The notes under the pieces: model-generated
The model's database searches: none
What the model saw: the letters and a program-made list of their open reading frames with translations, nothing else
Told to the model about the DNA's origin: nothing
Shown here: positions 49,941-63,335 of the stretch, piece by piece
Layout of the letters: the number at the start of each line of letters is the position of its first letter
How positions within the stretch are numbered: the first letter of the stretch is position 1
Assembly: GCA_964057225.1 (NCBI GenBank)
Contig: OZ059899.1
Location: 9,920,001-9,984,000 of the forward strand
Origin: Auanema rhodensis
Taxonomy: Eukaryota > Nematoda > Chromadorea > Rhabditida > Rhabditidae
Length of the DNA stretch: 64,000 bases
Direction of reading: 5' to 3'
Program-made: the position numbers and the translations under genes

Positions 49941-51250
49941 GATTTCTCTATGATTACATAAAACTCTCGTTTGATATAAAAGCATATTGGATAGAAATTT
50001 CGAAAGCATTTTGGATGGAAATTAGAACGAAAAGAACTAGTTTTTTCTATTTTAAAACAAACAATAATAAACAAAATGAAAAGATTGTTAGATATCCAAT
50101 TTTAACTTATACATTTACTTCGATGAAGAGCCTATTAGATTGAAATTTTATGTCTTACAGTTCTCCAACAGAACAGACTGATCCTGATTTTTCTACGATT
50201 ACATAAAACTCTCGTTTGATATACAAAAAGGAGAGGAATAACGTTTCCAGGATATCAATGATATCGAATCTAGTGATATTGTAGAAAAATGTAATGTCAG
50301 CTCCATAGTTTTTCTCTTAATTTCTCTCATCACAATAGTCTTAGTTTTTTTTCATAAGAGTTTCTGAAATCTTAGTTGAACAAGGCAGTATATATTTTTT
50401 TCTGGAATTCGAAAGCATTTGGGATGAAAATTAGAAAGAAAAGAACTAGTTTTTCCTACTTTAAAACAAACAATAAGAAATAAAATGAAAAAGATTGTTA
50501 GATATCCAATTTAAACTTATACATTTACTTCGATAAAGAGCCTATTAGTTTGAAATTTTATGTTTTACAGTTCTCCAACAGAACAGACTGATCCTGATTT
50601 CTCTATGATTACATAAAACTCTCGTTTGATATAAAAGCATATTGGATAGAAATTTCGAAAGCATTTTGGATGGAAATTAGAACGAAAAGAACTAGTTTTT
50701 TCTATTTTAAAACAAACAATAATAAACAAAATGAAAAGATTGTTAGATATCCAATTTTAACTTATACATTTACTTCGATGAAGAGCCTATTAGATTGAAT
50801 TTTTATGTCTTACAGTTCTCCAACAGAACAGACTGATCCTGATTTTTCTACGATTACATAAAACTCTCGTTTGATATACAAAAAGGAGAGGAATAACGTT
50901 TCCAGGATATCAATGATATCGAATCTAGTGATATTGTAGAAAAATGTAATGTCAGCTCCATAGTTTTTCTCTTAATTTCTCTCATCACAATAGTCTTAGT
51001 TTTTTTTCATAAGAGTTTCTGAAATCTTAGTTGAACAAGGCAGTATATATTTTTTTCTGGAATTCGAAAGCATTTGGGATGAAAATTAGAAAGAAAAGAA
51101 CTAGTTTTTCCTACTTTAAAACAAACAATAAGAAATAAAATGAAAAAGATTGTTAGATATCCAATTTAAACTTATACATTTACTTCGATAAAGAGCCTAT
51201 TAGTTTGAAATTTTATGTCTTACAGTTCTCCAACAGAACAGACTGATCCT
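49941..51250 (+). repeat. Two S-L dimers
   Basis: These are S 49941, L 50186, S 50596 and L 50841, with the 655-bp dimer period. The L at 50186 has the 'tatgttttacag' variant, as at 22560 and 37575. No gene is present. Confidence 0.88.
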
Positions 51251-53785
51251 GATTTCTCTATGATTACATAAAACTCTCGTTTGATATAAAAGCATATTGG
51301 ATAGAAATTTCGAAAGCATTTTGGATGGAAATTAGAACGAAAAGAACTAGTTTTTTCTATTTTAAAACAAACAATAATAAACAAAATTAAAAGAATGTTA
51401 GATATCCAATTTAAACTTATACATTTACTTCGATAAAGAGCCTATTAGTTTGAAATTTTATGTCTTACAGTTCTCCAACAGAACAGACTGATCCTGATTG
51501 CTCTATGATTACATAAAACTCTCGTTTGATATAAAAGCATATTGGATAGAAATTTCGAAAGCATTTTGGATGGAAATTAGAACGAAAAGAACTAGTTTTT
51601 CTATTTTAAAACAAACAATAATAAACAAAATGAAAAGATTGTTAGATATCCAATTTAAACTTATACATTTACTTCGATAAAGAGCCTATTAGTTTGAAAT
51701 TTTATGTCTTACAGTTCTCCAACAGAACAGACTGATCCTGATTGCTCTATGATTACATAAAACTCTCGTTTGATATAAAAGCATATTGGATAGAAATTTC
51801 GAAAGCATTTTGGATGGAAATTAGAACGAAAAGAACTAGTTTTTCTATTTTAAAACAAACAATAATAAACAAAATGAAAAGATTGTTAGATATCCAATTT
51901 AAACTTATACATTTACTTCGATAAAGAGCCTATTAGTTTGAAATTTTATGTCTTACAGTTCTCCAACAGAACAGACTGATCCTGATTGCTCTATGATTAC
52001 ATAAAACTCTCGTTTGATATAGAAGCATATTGGATAGAAATTTCGAAAGCATTTTGGATGGAAATTTGAAAGAAAAGAACTAGTTTTTCCTACTTTAAAA
52101 CAAACAATAAGAAATAAAATGAAAAAGATTGTTAGATATCCAATTTAAACTTATACATTTACTTCGATGAAGAGCCTATTAGATTGAATTTTTATGTCTT
52201 ACAGTTCTCCAACAGAACAGACTGATCCTGATTTCTCTATGATTACATAAAACTCTCGTTTGATATAAAAGCATATTGGATAGAAATTTCGAAAGCATTT
52301 TGGATGGAAATTTGAAAGAAAAGAACTAGTTTTTCCTACTTTAAAACAAACAATAAGAAATAAAATGAAAAAGATTGTTAGATATCCAATTTTAACTTAT
52401 ACATTTACTTCGATGAAGAGCCTATTAGATTGAATTTTTATGTCTTACAGTTCTCCAACAGAACAGACTGATCCTGATTTTTCTACGATTACATAAAACT
52501 CTCGTTTGATATACAAAAAGGAGAGGAATAACGTTTCCAGGATATCAATGATATCGAATCTAGTGATATTGTAGAAAAATGTAATGTCAGCTCCATAGTT
52601 TTTCTCTTAATTTCTCTCATCACAATAGTCTTAGTTTTTTTTCATAAGAGTTTCTGAAATCTTAGTTGAACAAGGCAGTATATATTTTTTTCTGGAATTC
52701 GAAAGCATTTGGGATGGAAATTAGAAAGAAAAGAACTAGTTTTTCCTACTTTAAAACAAACAATAAGAAATAAAATGAAAAAGATTGTTAGATATCCAAT
52801 TTAAACTTATACATTTACTTCGATAAAGAGCCTATTAGTTTGAAATTTTATGTCTTACAGTTCTCCAACAGAACAGACTGATCCTGATTGCTCTATGATT
52901 ACATAAAACTCTCGTTTGATATAAAAGCATATTGGATAGAAATTTCGAAAGCATTTTGGATGGAAATTAGAACGAAAAGAACTAGTTTTTTCTATTTTAA
53001 AACAAACAATAATAAACAAAATGAAAAGATTGTTAGATATCCAATTTTAACTTATACATTTACTTCGATGAAGAGCCTATTAGATTGAAATTTTATGTCT
53101 TACAGTTCTCCAACAGAACAGACTGATCCTGATTTTTCTACGATTACATAAAACTCTCGTTTGATATACAAAAAGGAGAGGAATAACGTTTCCAGGATAT
53201 CAATGATATCGAATCTAGTGATATTGTAGAAAAATGTAATGTCAGCTCCATAGTTTTTCTCTTAATTTCTCTCATCACAATAGTCTTAGTTTTTTTTCAT
53301 AAGAGTTTCTGAAATCTTAGTTGAACAAGGCAGTATATATTTTTTTCTGGAATTCGAAAGCATTCGGGATGGAAATTAGAAAGAAAAGAACTAGTTTTTC
53401 CTACTTTAAAACAAACAATAAGAAATAAAATGAAAAAGATTGTTAGATATCCAATTTAAACTTATACATTTACTTCGATAAAGAGCCTATTAGTTTGAAA
53501 TTTTATGTCTTACAGTTCTCCAACAGAACAGACTGATCCTGATTGCTCTATGATTACATAAAACTCTCGTTTGATATAAAAGCATATTGGATAGAAATTT
53601 CGAAAGCATTTTGGATGGAAATTAGAACGAAAAGAACTAGTTTTTTCTATTTTAAAACAAACAATAATAAACAAAATGAAAAGATTGTTAGATATCCAAT
53701 TTTAACTTATACATTTACTTCGATGAAGAGCCTATTAGATTGAAATTTTATGTCTTACAGTTCTCCAACAGAACAGACTGATCCT
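51251..53785 (+). repeat. Five S, then L-S dimers
   Basis: S units start at 51251, 51496, 51740, 51984 and 52230, then L 52476, S 52886, L 53131 and S 53541. The segment from 51740 matches 21169 onward at an offset of 30571 bp. The first S has a private 'caaaattaaaagaatg' near 51383. No gene is present. Confidence 0.88.
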
Positions 53786-56278
53786 GATTTTTCTACGATT
53801 ACATAAAACTCTCGTTTGATATACAAAAAGGAGAGGAATAACGTTTCCAGGATATCAATGATATCGAATCTAGTGATATTGTAGAAAAATGTAATGTCAG
53901 CTCCATAGTTTTTCTCTTAATTTCTCTCATCACAATAGTCTTAGTTTTTTTTCATAAGAGTTTCTGAAATCTTAGTTGAACAAGGCAGTATATATTTTTT
54001 TCTGGAATTCGAAAGCATTTGGGATGAAAATTAGAAAGAAAAGAACTAGTTTTTCCTACTTTAAAACAAACAATAAGAAATAAAATGAAAAAGATTGTTA
54101 GATATCCAATTTAAACTTATACATTTACTTCGATAAAGAGCCTATTAGTTTGAAATTTTATGTCTTACAGTTCTCCAACAGAACAGACTGATCCTGATTT
54201 CTCTATGATTACATAAAACTCTCGTTTGATATAAAAGCATATTGGATAGAAATTTCGAAAGCATTTTGGATGGAAATTAGAAAGAAAAGAACTAGTTTTT
54301 CCTACTTTAAAACAAACAATAAGAAATAAAATGAAAAAGATTGTTAGATATCCAATTTAAACTTATACATTTACTTCGATAAAGAGCCTATTAGTTTGAA
54401 ATTTTATGTCTTACAGTTCTCCAACAGAACAGACTGATCCTGATTTCTCTATGATTACATAAAACTCTCGTTTGATATAAAAGCATATTGGATAGAAATT
54501 TCGAAAGCATTTTGGATGGAAATTAGAAAGAAAAGAACTAGTTTTTCCTACTTTAAAACAAACAATAAGAAATAAAATGAAAAAGATTGTTAGATATCCA
54601 ATTTAAACTTATACATTTACTTCGATAAAGAGCCTATTAGATTGAATTTTTATGTCTTACAGTTCTCCAACAGAACAGACTGATCCTGATTTTTCTACGA
54701 TTACATAAAACTCTCGTTTGATATACAAAAAGGAGAGGAATAACGTTTCCAGGAAATCAATGATATCGAATCTAGTGATATTGTAGAAAAATGTAATGTC
54801 AGCTCCATAGTTTTTCTCTTAATTTCTCTCATCACAATAGTCTTAGTTTTTTTTCATAAGAGTTTCTGAAATCTTAGTTGAACAAGGCAGTATATATTTT
54901 TTTCTGGAATTCGAAAGCATTTGGGATGGAAATTAGAAAGAAAAGAACTAGTTTTTCCTACTTTAAAACAAACAATAAGAAATAAAATGAAAAAGATTGT
55001 TAGATATCCAATTTAAACTTATACATTTACTTCGATAAAGAGCCTATTAGTTTGAAATTTTATGTCTTACAGTTCTCCAACAGAACAGACTGATCCTGAT
55101 TTTTCTACGATTACATAAAACTCTCGTTTGATATACAAAAAGGAGAGGAATAACGTTTCCAGGATATCAATGATATCGAATCTAGTGATATTGTAGAAAA
55201 ATGTAATGTCAGCTCCATAGTTTTTCTCTTAATTTCTCTCATCACAATAGTCTTAGTTTTTTTTCATAAGAGTTTCTGAAATCTTAGTTGAACAAGGCAG
55301 TATATATTTTTTTCTGGAATTCGAAAGCATTTGGGATGAAAATTAGAAAGAAAAGAACTAGTTTTTCCTACTTTAAAACAAACAATAAGAAATAAAATGA
55401 AAAAGATTGTTAGATATCCAATTTAAACTTATACATTTACTTCGATAAAGAGCCTATTAGTTTGAAATTTTATGTCTTACAGTTCTCCAACAGAACAGAC
55501 TGATCCTGATTTCTCTATGATTACATAAAACTCTCGTTTGATATAAAAGCATATTGGATAGAAATTTCGAAAGCATTTTGGATGGAAATTAGAAAGAAAA
55601 GAACTAGTTTTTCCTACTTTAAAACAAACAATAAGAAATAAAATGAAAAAGATTGTTAGATATCCAATTTAAACTTATACATTTACTTCGATAAAGAGCC
55701 TATTAGTTTGAAATTTTATGTCTTACAGTTCTCCAACAGAACAGACTGATCCTGATTTCTCTATGATTACATAAAACTCTCGTTTGATATAAAAGCATAT
55801 TGGATAGAAATTTCGAAAGCATTTTGGATGGAAATTAGAACGAAAAGAACTAGTTTTTTCTATTTTAAAACAAACAATAATAAACAAAATGAAAAGATTG
55901 TTAGATATCCAATTTTAACTTATACATTTACTTCGATGAAGAGCCTATTAGATTGAATTTTTATGTCTTACAGTTCTCCAACAGAACAGACTGATCCTGA
56001 TTTTTCTACGATTACATAAAACTCTCGTTTGATATACAAAAAGGAGAGGAATAACGTTTCCAGGAAATCAATGATATCGAATCTAGTGATATTGTAGAAA
56101 AATGTAATGTCAGCTCCATAGTTTTTCTCTTAATTTCTCTCATCACAATAGTCTTAGTTTTTTTTCATAAGAGTTTCTGAAATCTTAGTTGAACAAGGCA
56201 GTATATATTTTTTTCTGGAATTCGAAAGCATTTGGGATGAAAATTAGAAAGAAAAGAACTAGTTTTTCCTACTTTAAA
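53786..56278 (+). repeat. L S S L L S S L block ending at the inversion
   Basis: Units are L 53786, S 54196, S 54442, L 54688, L 55098, S 55508, S 55754 and a final L at 55999 cut after 280 bp. The S units at 54196, 54442 and 55508 have L-type 3' halves ('agaaagaaaag', 'aataagaaat'). The unit at 54442 then switches back to the S-type end 'agattgaattttta', so it is a double hybrid. No gene is present. Confidence 0.88.
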
Positions 56279-56291
56279 TCATAGAGAAATC
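56271..56291. other. Inversion junction between the two array arms
   Basis: The forward L unit runs to 'ctactttaaa' (ending 56278). The expected continuation 'acaaac' is replaced by the reverse complement of a unit start, 'aatcatagag' (from 56277). The two sides share only 'aa' at 56277-56278, a 2-bp microhomology, and no extra bases are inserted. The break falls inside the L-type 3' segment on the left and 15 bases from a unit start on the right, so the arms are not mirror images around a symmetric point. Confidence 0.93.
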
Positions 56292-56946
56292 AGGATCAGT
56301 CTGTTCTGTTGGAGAACTGTAAGACATAAAATTTCAAACTAATAGGCTCTTTATCGAAGTAAATGTATAAGTTTAAATTGGATATCTAACAATCTTTTTC
56401 ATTTTATTTCTTATTGTTTGTTTTAAAGTAGGAAAAACTAGTTCTTTTCTTTCTAATTTTCATCCCAAATGCTTTCGAATTCCAGAAAAAAATATATACT
56501 GCCTTGTTCAACTAAGATTTCAGAAACTCTTATGAAAAAAAACTAAGACTATTGTGATGAGAGAAATTAAGAGAAAAACTATGGAGCTGACATTACATTT
56601 TTCTACAATATCACTAGATTCGATATCATTAATATCCTGGAAACGTTATTCCTCTTCTTTTTGTATATCAAACGAGAGTTTTATGTAATCGTAGAAAAAT
56701 CAGGATAAGTCTGTTCTGTTGGAGAACTGTAAGACATAAAAATTCAATCTAATAGGCTCTTCATCGAAGTAAATGTATAAGTTAAAATTGGATATCTAAC
56801 AATCTTTTCATTTTGTTTATTATTGTTTGTTTTAAAATAGAAAAAACTAGTTCTTTTCGTTCTAATTTCCATCCAAAATGCTTTCGAAATTTCTATCCAA
56901 TATGCTTTTATATCAAACGAGAGTTTTATGTAATCATAGAGAAATC
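56292..56946 (-). repeat. Inverted L-S dimer next to the junction
   Basis: This is an inverted L (56292-56701) and S (56702-56946). The L has two changes not seen in the rest of the inverted arm: 'atcattaatatcc' for 'atcattgatatcc', and 'cctcttcttttt' for 'cctctccttttt'. The unit abutting the junction is therefore somewhat divergent. Confidence 0.9.
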
Positions 56947-59900
56947 AGGATCAGTCTGTTCTGTTGGAGAACTGTAAGACATAAAATTTCAAACTAATAG
57001 GCTCTTTATCGAAGTAAATGTATAAGTTTGAATTGGATATCTAACAATCTTTTTCATTTTATTTCTTATTGTTTGTTTTAAAGTAGGAAAAACTAGTTCT
57101 TTTCTTTCTAATTTTCATCCCAAATGCTTTCGAATTCCAGAAAAAAAAATATACTGCCTTGTTCAACTAAGATTTCAGAAACTCTTATGAAAAAAAACTA
57201 AGACTATTGTGATGAGAGAAATTAAGAGAAAAACTATGGAGCTGACATTACATTTTTCTACAATATCACTAGATTCGATATCATTGATATCCTGGAAACG
57301 TTATTCCTCTCCTTTTTGTATATCAAACAAGAGTTTTATGTAATCGTAGAAAAATCAGGATCAGTCTGTTCTGTTGGAGAACTGTAAGACATAAAATTTC
57401 AAACTAATAGGCTCTTTATCGAAGTAAATGTATAAGTTTAAATTGGATATCTAACAATCTTTTTCATTTTATTTCTTATTGTTTGTTTTAAAGTAGGAAA
57501 AACTAGTTCTTTTCTTTCTAATTTCCATCCCAAATGCTTTCGAATTCCAGAAAAAAATATATACTGCCTTGTTCAACTAAGATTTCAGAAACTCTTATGA
57601 AAAAAAACTAAGACTATTGTGATGAGAGAAATTAAGAGAAAAACTATGGAGCTGACATTACATTTTTCTACAATGTCACTAGATTCGATATCATTGATAT
57701 CCTGGAAACGTTATTCCTCTCCTTTTTGTATATCAAACGAGAGTTTTATGTAATCGTAGAAAAATCAGGATCAGTCTGTTCTGTTGGAGAACTGTAAGAC
57801 ATAAAAATTCAATCTAATAGGCTCTTCATCGAAGTAAATGTATAAGTTAAAATTGGATATCTAACAATCTTTTCATTTTGTTTATTATTGTTTGTTTTAA
57901 AATAGAAAAAACTAGTTCTTTTCGTTCTAATTTCCATCCAAAATGCTTTCGAAATTTCTATCCAATATGCTTTTATATCAAACGAGAGTTTTATGTAATC
58001 ATAGAGAAATCAGGATCAGTCTGTTCTGTTGGAGAACTGTAAGACATAAAATTTCAAACTAATAGGCTCTTTATCGAAGTAAATGTATAAGTTTAAATTG
58101 GATATCTAACAATCTTTTTCATTTTATTTCTTATTGTTTGTTTTAAAGTAGGAAAAACTAGTTCTTTTCTTTCTAATTTCCATCCCAAATGCTTTCGAAT
58201 TCCAGAAAAAAATATATACTGCCTTGTTCAACTAAGATTTCAGAAACTCTTATGAAAAAAAACTAAGACTATTGTGATGAGAGAAATTAAGAGAAAAACT
58301 ATGGAGCTGACATTACATTTTTCTACAATATCACTAGATTCGATATCATTGATATCCTGGAAACGTTATTCCTCTCCTTTTTGTATATCAAACAAGAGTT
58401 TTATGTAATCGTAGAAAAATCAGGATCAGTCTGTTCTGTTGGAGAACTGTAAGACATAAAATTTCAAACTAATAGGCTCTTTATCGAAGTAAATGTATAA
58501 GTTTAAATTGGATATCTAACAATCTTTTTCATTTTATTTCTTATTGTTTGTTTTAAAGTAGGAAAAACTAGTTCTTTTCTTTCTAATTTCCATCCCAAAT
58601 GCTTTCGAATTCCAGAAAAAAATATATACTGCCTTGTTCAACTAAGATTTCAGAAACTCTTATGAAAAAAAACTAAGACTATTGTGATGAGAGAAATTAA
58701 GAGAAAAACTATGGAGCTGACATTACATTTTTCTACAATGTCACTAGATTCGATATCATTGATATCCTGGAAACGTTATTCCTCTCCTTTTTGTATATCA
58801 AACGAGAGTTTTATGTAATCGTAGAAAAATCAGGATCAGTCTGTTCTGTTGGAGAACTGTAAGACATAAAAATTCAATCTAATAGGCTCTTCATCGAAGT
58901 AAATGTATAAGTTAAAATTGGATATCTAACAATCTTTTCATTTTGTTTATTATTGTTTGTTTTAAAATAGAAAAAACTAGTTCTTTTCGTTCTAATTTCC
59001 ATCCAAAATGCTTTCGAAATTTCTATCCAATATGCTTTTATATCAAACGAGAGTTTTATGTAATCATAGAGAAATCAGGATCAGTCTGTTCTGTTGGAGA
59101 ACTGTAAGACATAAAATTTCAAACTAATAGGCTCTTTATCGAAGTAAATGTATAAGTTTAAATTGGATATCTAACAATCTTTTTCATTTTATTTCTTATT
59201 GTTTGTTTTAAAGTAGGAAAAACTAGTTCTTTTCTTTCTAATTTTCATCCCAAATGCTTTCGAATTCCAGAAAAAAAAATATACTGCCTTGTTCAACTAA
59301 GATTTCAGAAACTCTTATGAAAAAAAACTAAGACTATTGTGATGAGAGAAATTAAGAGAAAAACTATGGAGCTGACATTACATTTTTCTACAATATCACT
59401 AGATTCGATATCATTGATATCCTGGAAACGTTATTCCTCTCCTTTTTGTATATCAAACAAGAGTTTTATGTAATCGTAGAAAAATCAGGATCAGTCTGTT
59501 CTGTTGGAGAACTGTAAGACATAAAATTTCAAACTAATAGGCTCTTTATCGAAGTAAATGTATAAGTTTAAATTGGATATCTAACAATCTTTTTCATTTT
59601 ATTTCTTATTGTTTGTTTTAAAGTAGGAAAAACTAGTTCTTTTCTTTCTAATTTCCATCCCAAATGCTTTCGAATTCCAGAAAAAAATATATACTGCCTT
59701 GTTCAACTAAGATTTCAGAAACTCTTATGAAAAAAAACTAAGACTATTGTGATGAGAGAAATTAAGAGAAAAACTATGGAGCTGACATTACATTTTTCTA
59801 CAATGTCACTAGATTCGATATCATTGATATCCTGGAAACGTTATTCCTCTCCTTTTTGTATATCAAACGAGAGTTTTATGTAATCGTAGAAAAATCAGGA

Positions 59901-62026
59901 TCAGTCTGTTCTGTTGGAGAACTGTAAGACATAAAAATTCAATCTAATAGGCTCTTTATCGAAGTAAATGTATAAGTTTAAATTGGATATCTAACAATCT
60001 TTTTCATTTTATTTCTTATTGTTTGTTTTAAAGTAGGAAAAACTAGTTCTTTTCTTTCTAATTTTCATCCCAAATGCTTTCGAATTCCAGAAAAAAAAAT
60101 ATACTGCCTTGTTCAACTAAGATTTCAGAAACTCTTATGAAAAAAAACTAAGACTATTGTGATGAGAGAAATTAAGAGAAAAACTATGGAGCTGACATTA
60201 CATTTTTCTACAATATCACTAGATTCGATATCATTGATATCCTGGAAACGTTATTCCTCTCCTTTTTGTATATCAAACAAGAGTTTTATGTAATCGTAGA
60301 AAAATCAGGATCAGTCTGTTCTGTTGGAGAACTGTAAGACATAAAATTTCAAACTAATAGGCTCTTTATCGAAGTAAATGTATAAGTTTAAATTGGATAT
60401 CTAACAATCTTTTTCATTTTATTTCTTATTGTTTGTTTTAAAGTAGGAAAAACTAGTTCTTTTCTTTCTAATTTCCATCCCAAATGCTTTCGAATTCCAG
60501 AAAAAAATATATACTGCCTTGTTCAACTAAGATTTCAGAAACTCTTATGAAAAAAAACTAAGACTATTGTGATGAGAGAAATTAAGAGAAAAACTATGGA
60601 GCTGACATTACATTTTTCTACAATGTCACTAGATTCGATATCATTGATATCCTGGAAACGTTATTCCTCTCCTTTTTGTATATCAAACGAGAGTTTTATG
60701 TAATCGTAGAAAAATCAGGATCAGTCTGTTCTGTTGGAGAACTGTAAGACATAAAAATTCAATCTAATAGGCTCTTCATCGAAGTAAATGTATAAGTTAA
60801 AATTGGATATCTAACAATCTTTTCATTTTGTTTATTATTGTTTGTTTTAAAATAGAAAAAACTAGTTCTTTTCGTTCTAATTTCCATCCAAAATGCTTTC
60901 GAAATTTCTATCCAATATGCTTTTATATCAAACGAGAGTTTTATGTAATCATAGAGAAATCAGGATCAGTCTGTTCTGTTGGAGAACTGTAAGACATAAA
61001 ATTTCAAACTAATAGGCTCTTTATCGAAGTAAATGTATAAGTTTAAATTGGATATCTAACAATCTTTTTCATTTTATTTCTTATTGTTTGTTTTAAAGTA
61101 GGAAAAACTAGTTCTTTTCTTTCTAATTTCCATCCCAAATGCTTTCGAATTCCAGAAAAAAATATATACTGCCTTGTTCAACTAAGATTTCAGAAACTCT
61201 TATGAAAAAAAACTAAGACTATTGTGATGAGAGAAATTAAGAGAAAAACTATGGAGCTGACATTACATTTTTCTACAATATCACTAGATTCGATATCATT
61301 GATATCCTGGAAACGTTATTCCTCTCCTTTTTGTATATCAAACAAGAGTTTTATGTAATCGTAGAAAAATCAGGATCAGTCTGTTCTGTTGGAGAACTGT
61401 AAGACATAAAATTTCAAACTAATAGGCTCTTTATCGAAGTAAATGTATAAGTTTAAATTGGATATCTAACAATCTTTTTCATTTTATTTCTTATTGTTTG
61501 TTTTAAAGTAGGAAAAACTAGTTCTTTTCTTTCTAATTTCCATCCCAAATGCTTTCGAATTCCAGAAAAAAATATATACTGCCTTGTTCAACTAAGATTT
61601 CAGAAACTCTTATGAAAAAAAACTAAGACTATTGTGATGAGAGAAATTAAGAGAAAAACTATGGAGCTGACATTACATTTTTCTACAATGTCACTAGATT
61701 CGATATCATTGATATCCTGGAAACGTTATTCCTCTCCTTTTTGTATATCAAACGAGAGTTTTATGTAATCGTAGAAAAATCAGGATCAGTCTGTTCTGTT
61801 GGAGAACTGTAAGACATAAAAATTCAATCTAATAGGCTCTTCATCGAAGTAAATGTATAAGTTAAAATTGGATATCTAACAATCTTTTCATTTTGTTTAT
61901 TATTGTTTGTTTTAAAATAGAAAAAACTAGTTCTTTTCGTTCTAATTTCCATCCAAAATGCTTTCGAAATTTCTATCCAATATGCTTTTATATCAAACGA
62001 GAGTTTTATGTAATCATAGAGAAATC
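56947..62026 (-). repeat. Inverted 1065-bp trimer higher-order repeat
   Basis: Left to right the trimers L L S are 56947-58011, 58012-59076 and 60962-62026, all 1065 bp. A longer set L L L L S (59077-60961, 1885 bp) contains one extra L pair. The two L units in each trimer are distinct subtypes on the + strand: the first has 'caatatcact' and 'aacaagag', the second 'caatgtcact' and 'aacgagag'. Some first-type L units also have a longer A run before 'tatactgcc' (57133, 59270, 60090). No gene is present. Confidence 0.92.
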
Positions 62027-63335
62027 AGGATCAGTCTGTTCTGTTGGAGAACTGTAAGACATAAAATTTCAAACTAATAGGCTCTTTATCGAAGTAAATG
62101 TATAAGTTTAAATTGGATATCTAACAATCTTTTTCATTTTATTTCTTATTGTTTGTTTTAAAGTAGGAAAAACTAGTTCTTTTCTTTCTAATTTCCATCC
62201 CAAATGCTTTCGAATTCCAGAAAAAAATATATACTGCCTTGTTCAACTAAGATTTCAGAAACTCTTATGAAAAAAACTAAGACTATTGTGATGAGAGAAA
62301 TTAAGAGAAAAACTATGGAGCTGACATTACATTTTTCTACAATATCACTAGATTCGATATCATTGATATCCTGGAAACGTTATTCCTCTCCTTTTTGTAT
62401 ATCAAACGAGAGTTTTATGTAATCGTAGAAAAATCAGGATAAGTCTGTTCTGTTGGAGAACTGTAAGACATAAAAATTCAATCTAATAGGCTCTTCATCG
62501 AAGTAAATGTATAAGTTAAAATTGGATATCTAACAATCTTTTCATTTTGTTTATTATTGTTTGTTTTAAAATAGAAAAAACTAGTTCTTTTCGTTCTAAT
62601 TTCCATCCAAAATGCTTTCGAAATTTCTATCCAATATGCTTTTATATCAAACGAGAGTTTTATGTAATCATAGAGAAATCAGGATCAGTCTGTTCTGTTG
62701 GAGAACTGTAAGACATAAAATTTCAAACTAATAGGCTCTTTATCGAAGTAAATGTATAAGTTTAAATTGGATATCTAACAATCTTTTTCATTTTATTTCT
62801 TATTGTTTGTTTTAAAGTAGGAAAAACTAGTTCTTTTCTTTCTAATTTTCATCCCAAATGCTTTCGAATTCCAGAAAAAAATATATACTGCCTTGTTCAA
62901 CTAAGATTTCAGAAACTCTTATGAAAAAAAACTAAGACTATTGTGATGAGAGAAATTAAGAGAAAAACTATGGAGCTGACATTACATTTTTCTACAATAT
63001 CACTAGATTCGATATCATTGATATCCTGGAAACGTTATTCCTCTCCTTTTTGTATATCAAACGAGAGTTTTATGTAATCGTAGAAAAATCAGGATAAGTC
63101 TGTTCTGTTGGAGAACTGTAAGACATAAAAATTCAATCTAATAGGCTCTTCATCGAAGTAAATGTATAAGTTAAAATTGGATATCTAACAATCTTTTCAT
63201 TTTGTTTATTATTGTTTGTTTTAAAATAGAAAAAACTAGTTCTTTTCGTTCTAATTTCCATCCAAAATGCTTTCGAAATTTCTATCCAATATGCTTTTAT
63301 ATCAAACGAGAGTTTTATGTAATCATAGAGAAATC
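62027..63335 (-). repeat. Inverted L-S dimers
   Basis: These are L 62027-62435, S 62436-62680, L 62681-63090 and S 63091-63335, with periods of 654 and 655 bp. The junction between S and L reads 'caggataagtctg', the complement of the 'cagacttatcctg' variant seen in several forward dimers. The forward L at 16341 and the inverted L at 62027 both have a shortened homopolymer before 'ctaagac'. No gene is present. Confidence 0.9.

Larger units (their letters stand above)
1..56278 (+). repeat. Satellite array, forward arm (S, L and T units)
   Basis: This is a continuous head-to-tail array of about 167 complete units plus a truncated last one, with no unique DNA between units. Three unit lengths recur: S of 244-246 bp, L of 409-411 bp and T of 606-607 bp. 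All end in a shared stretch containing 'cttacagttctccaacag' and 'acagactgatcct', followed by the next unit start 'gattt' or 'gattg'. S and L share about 215 bp and differ only between 'gatata' and 'gaaagcatt'. Units of one type differ from each other at a few positions by eye. The sequence is strongly AT-rich and the only genes are the tRNAs in T units. Such arrays usually lie in heterochromatin, but nothing here shows whether this one is centromeric, subtelomeric or interstitial. Confidence 0.97.
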
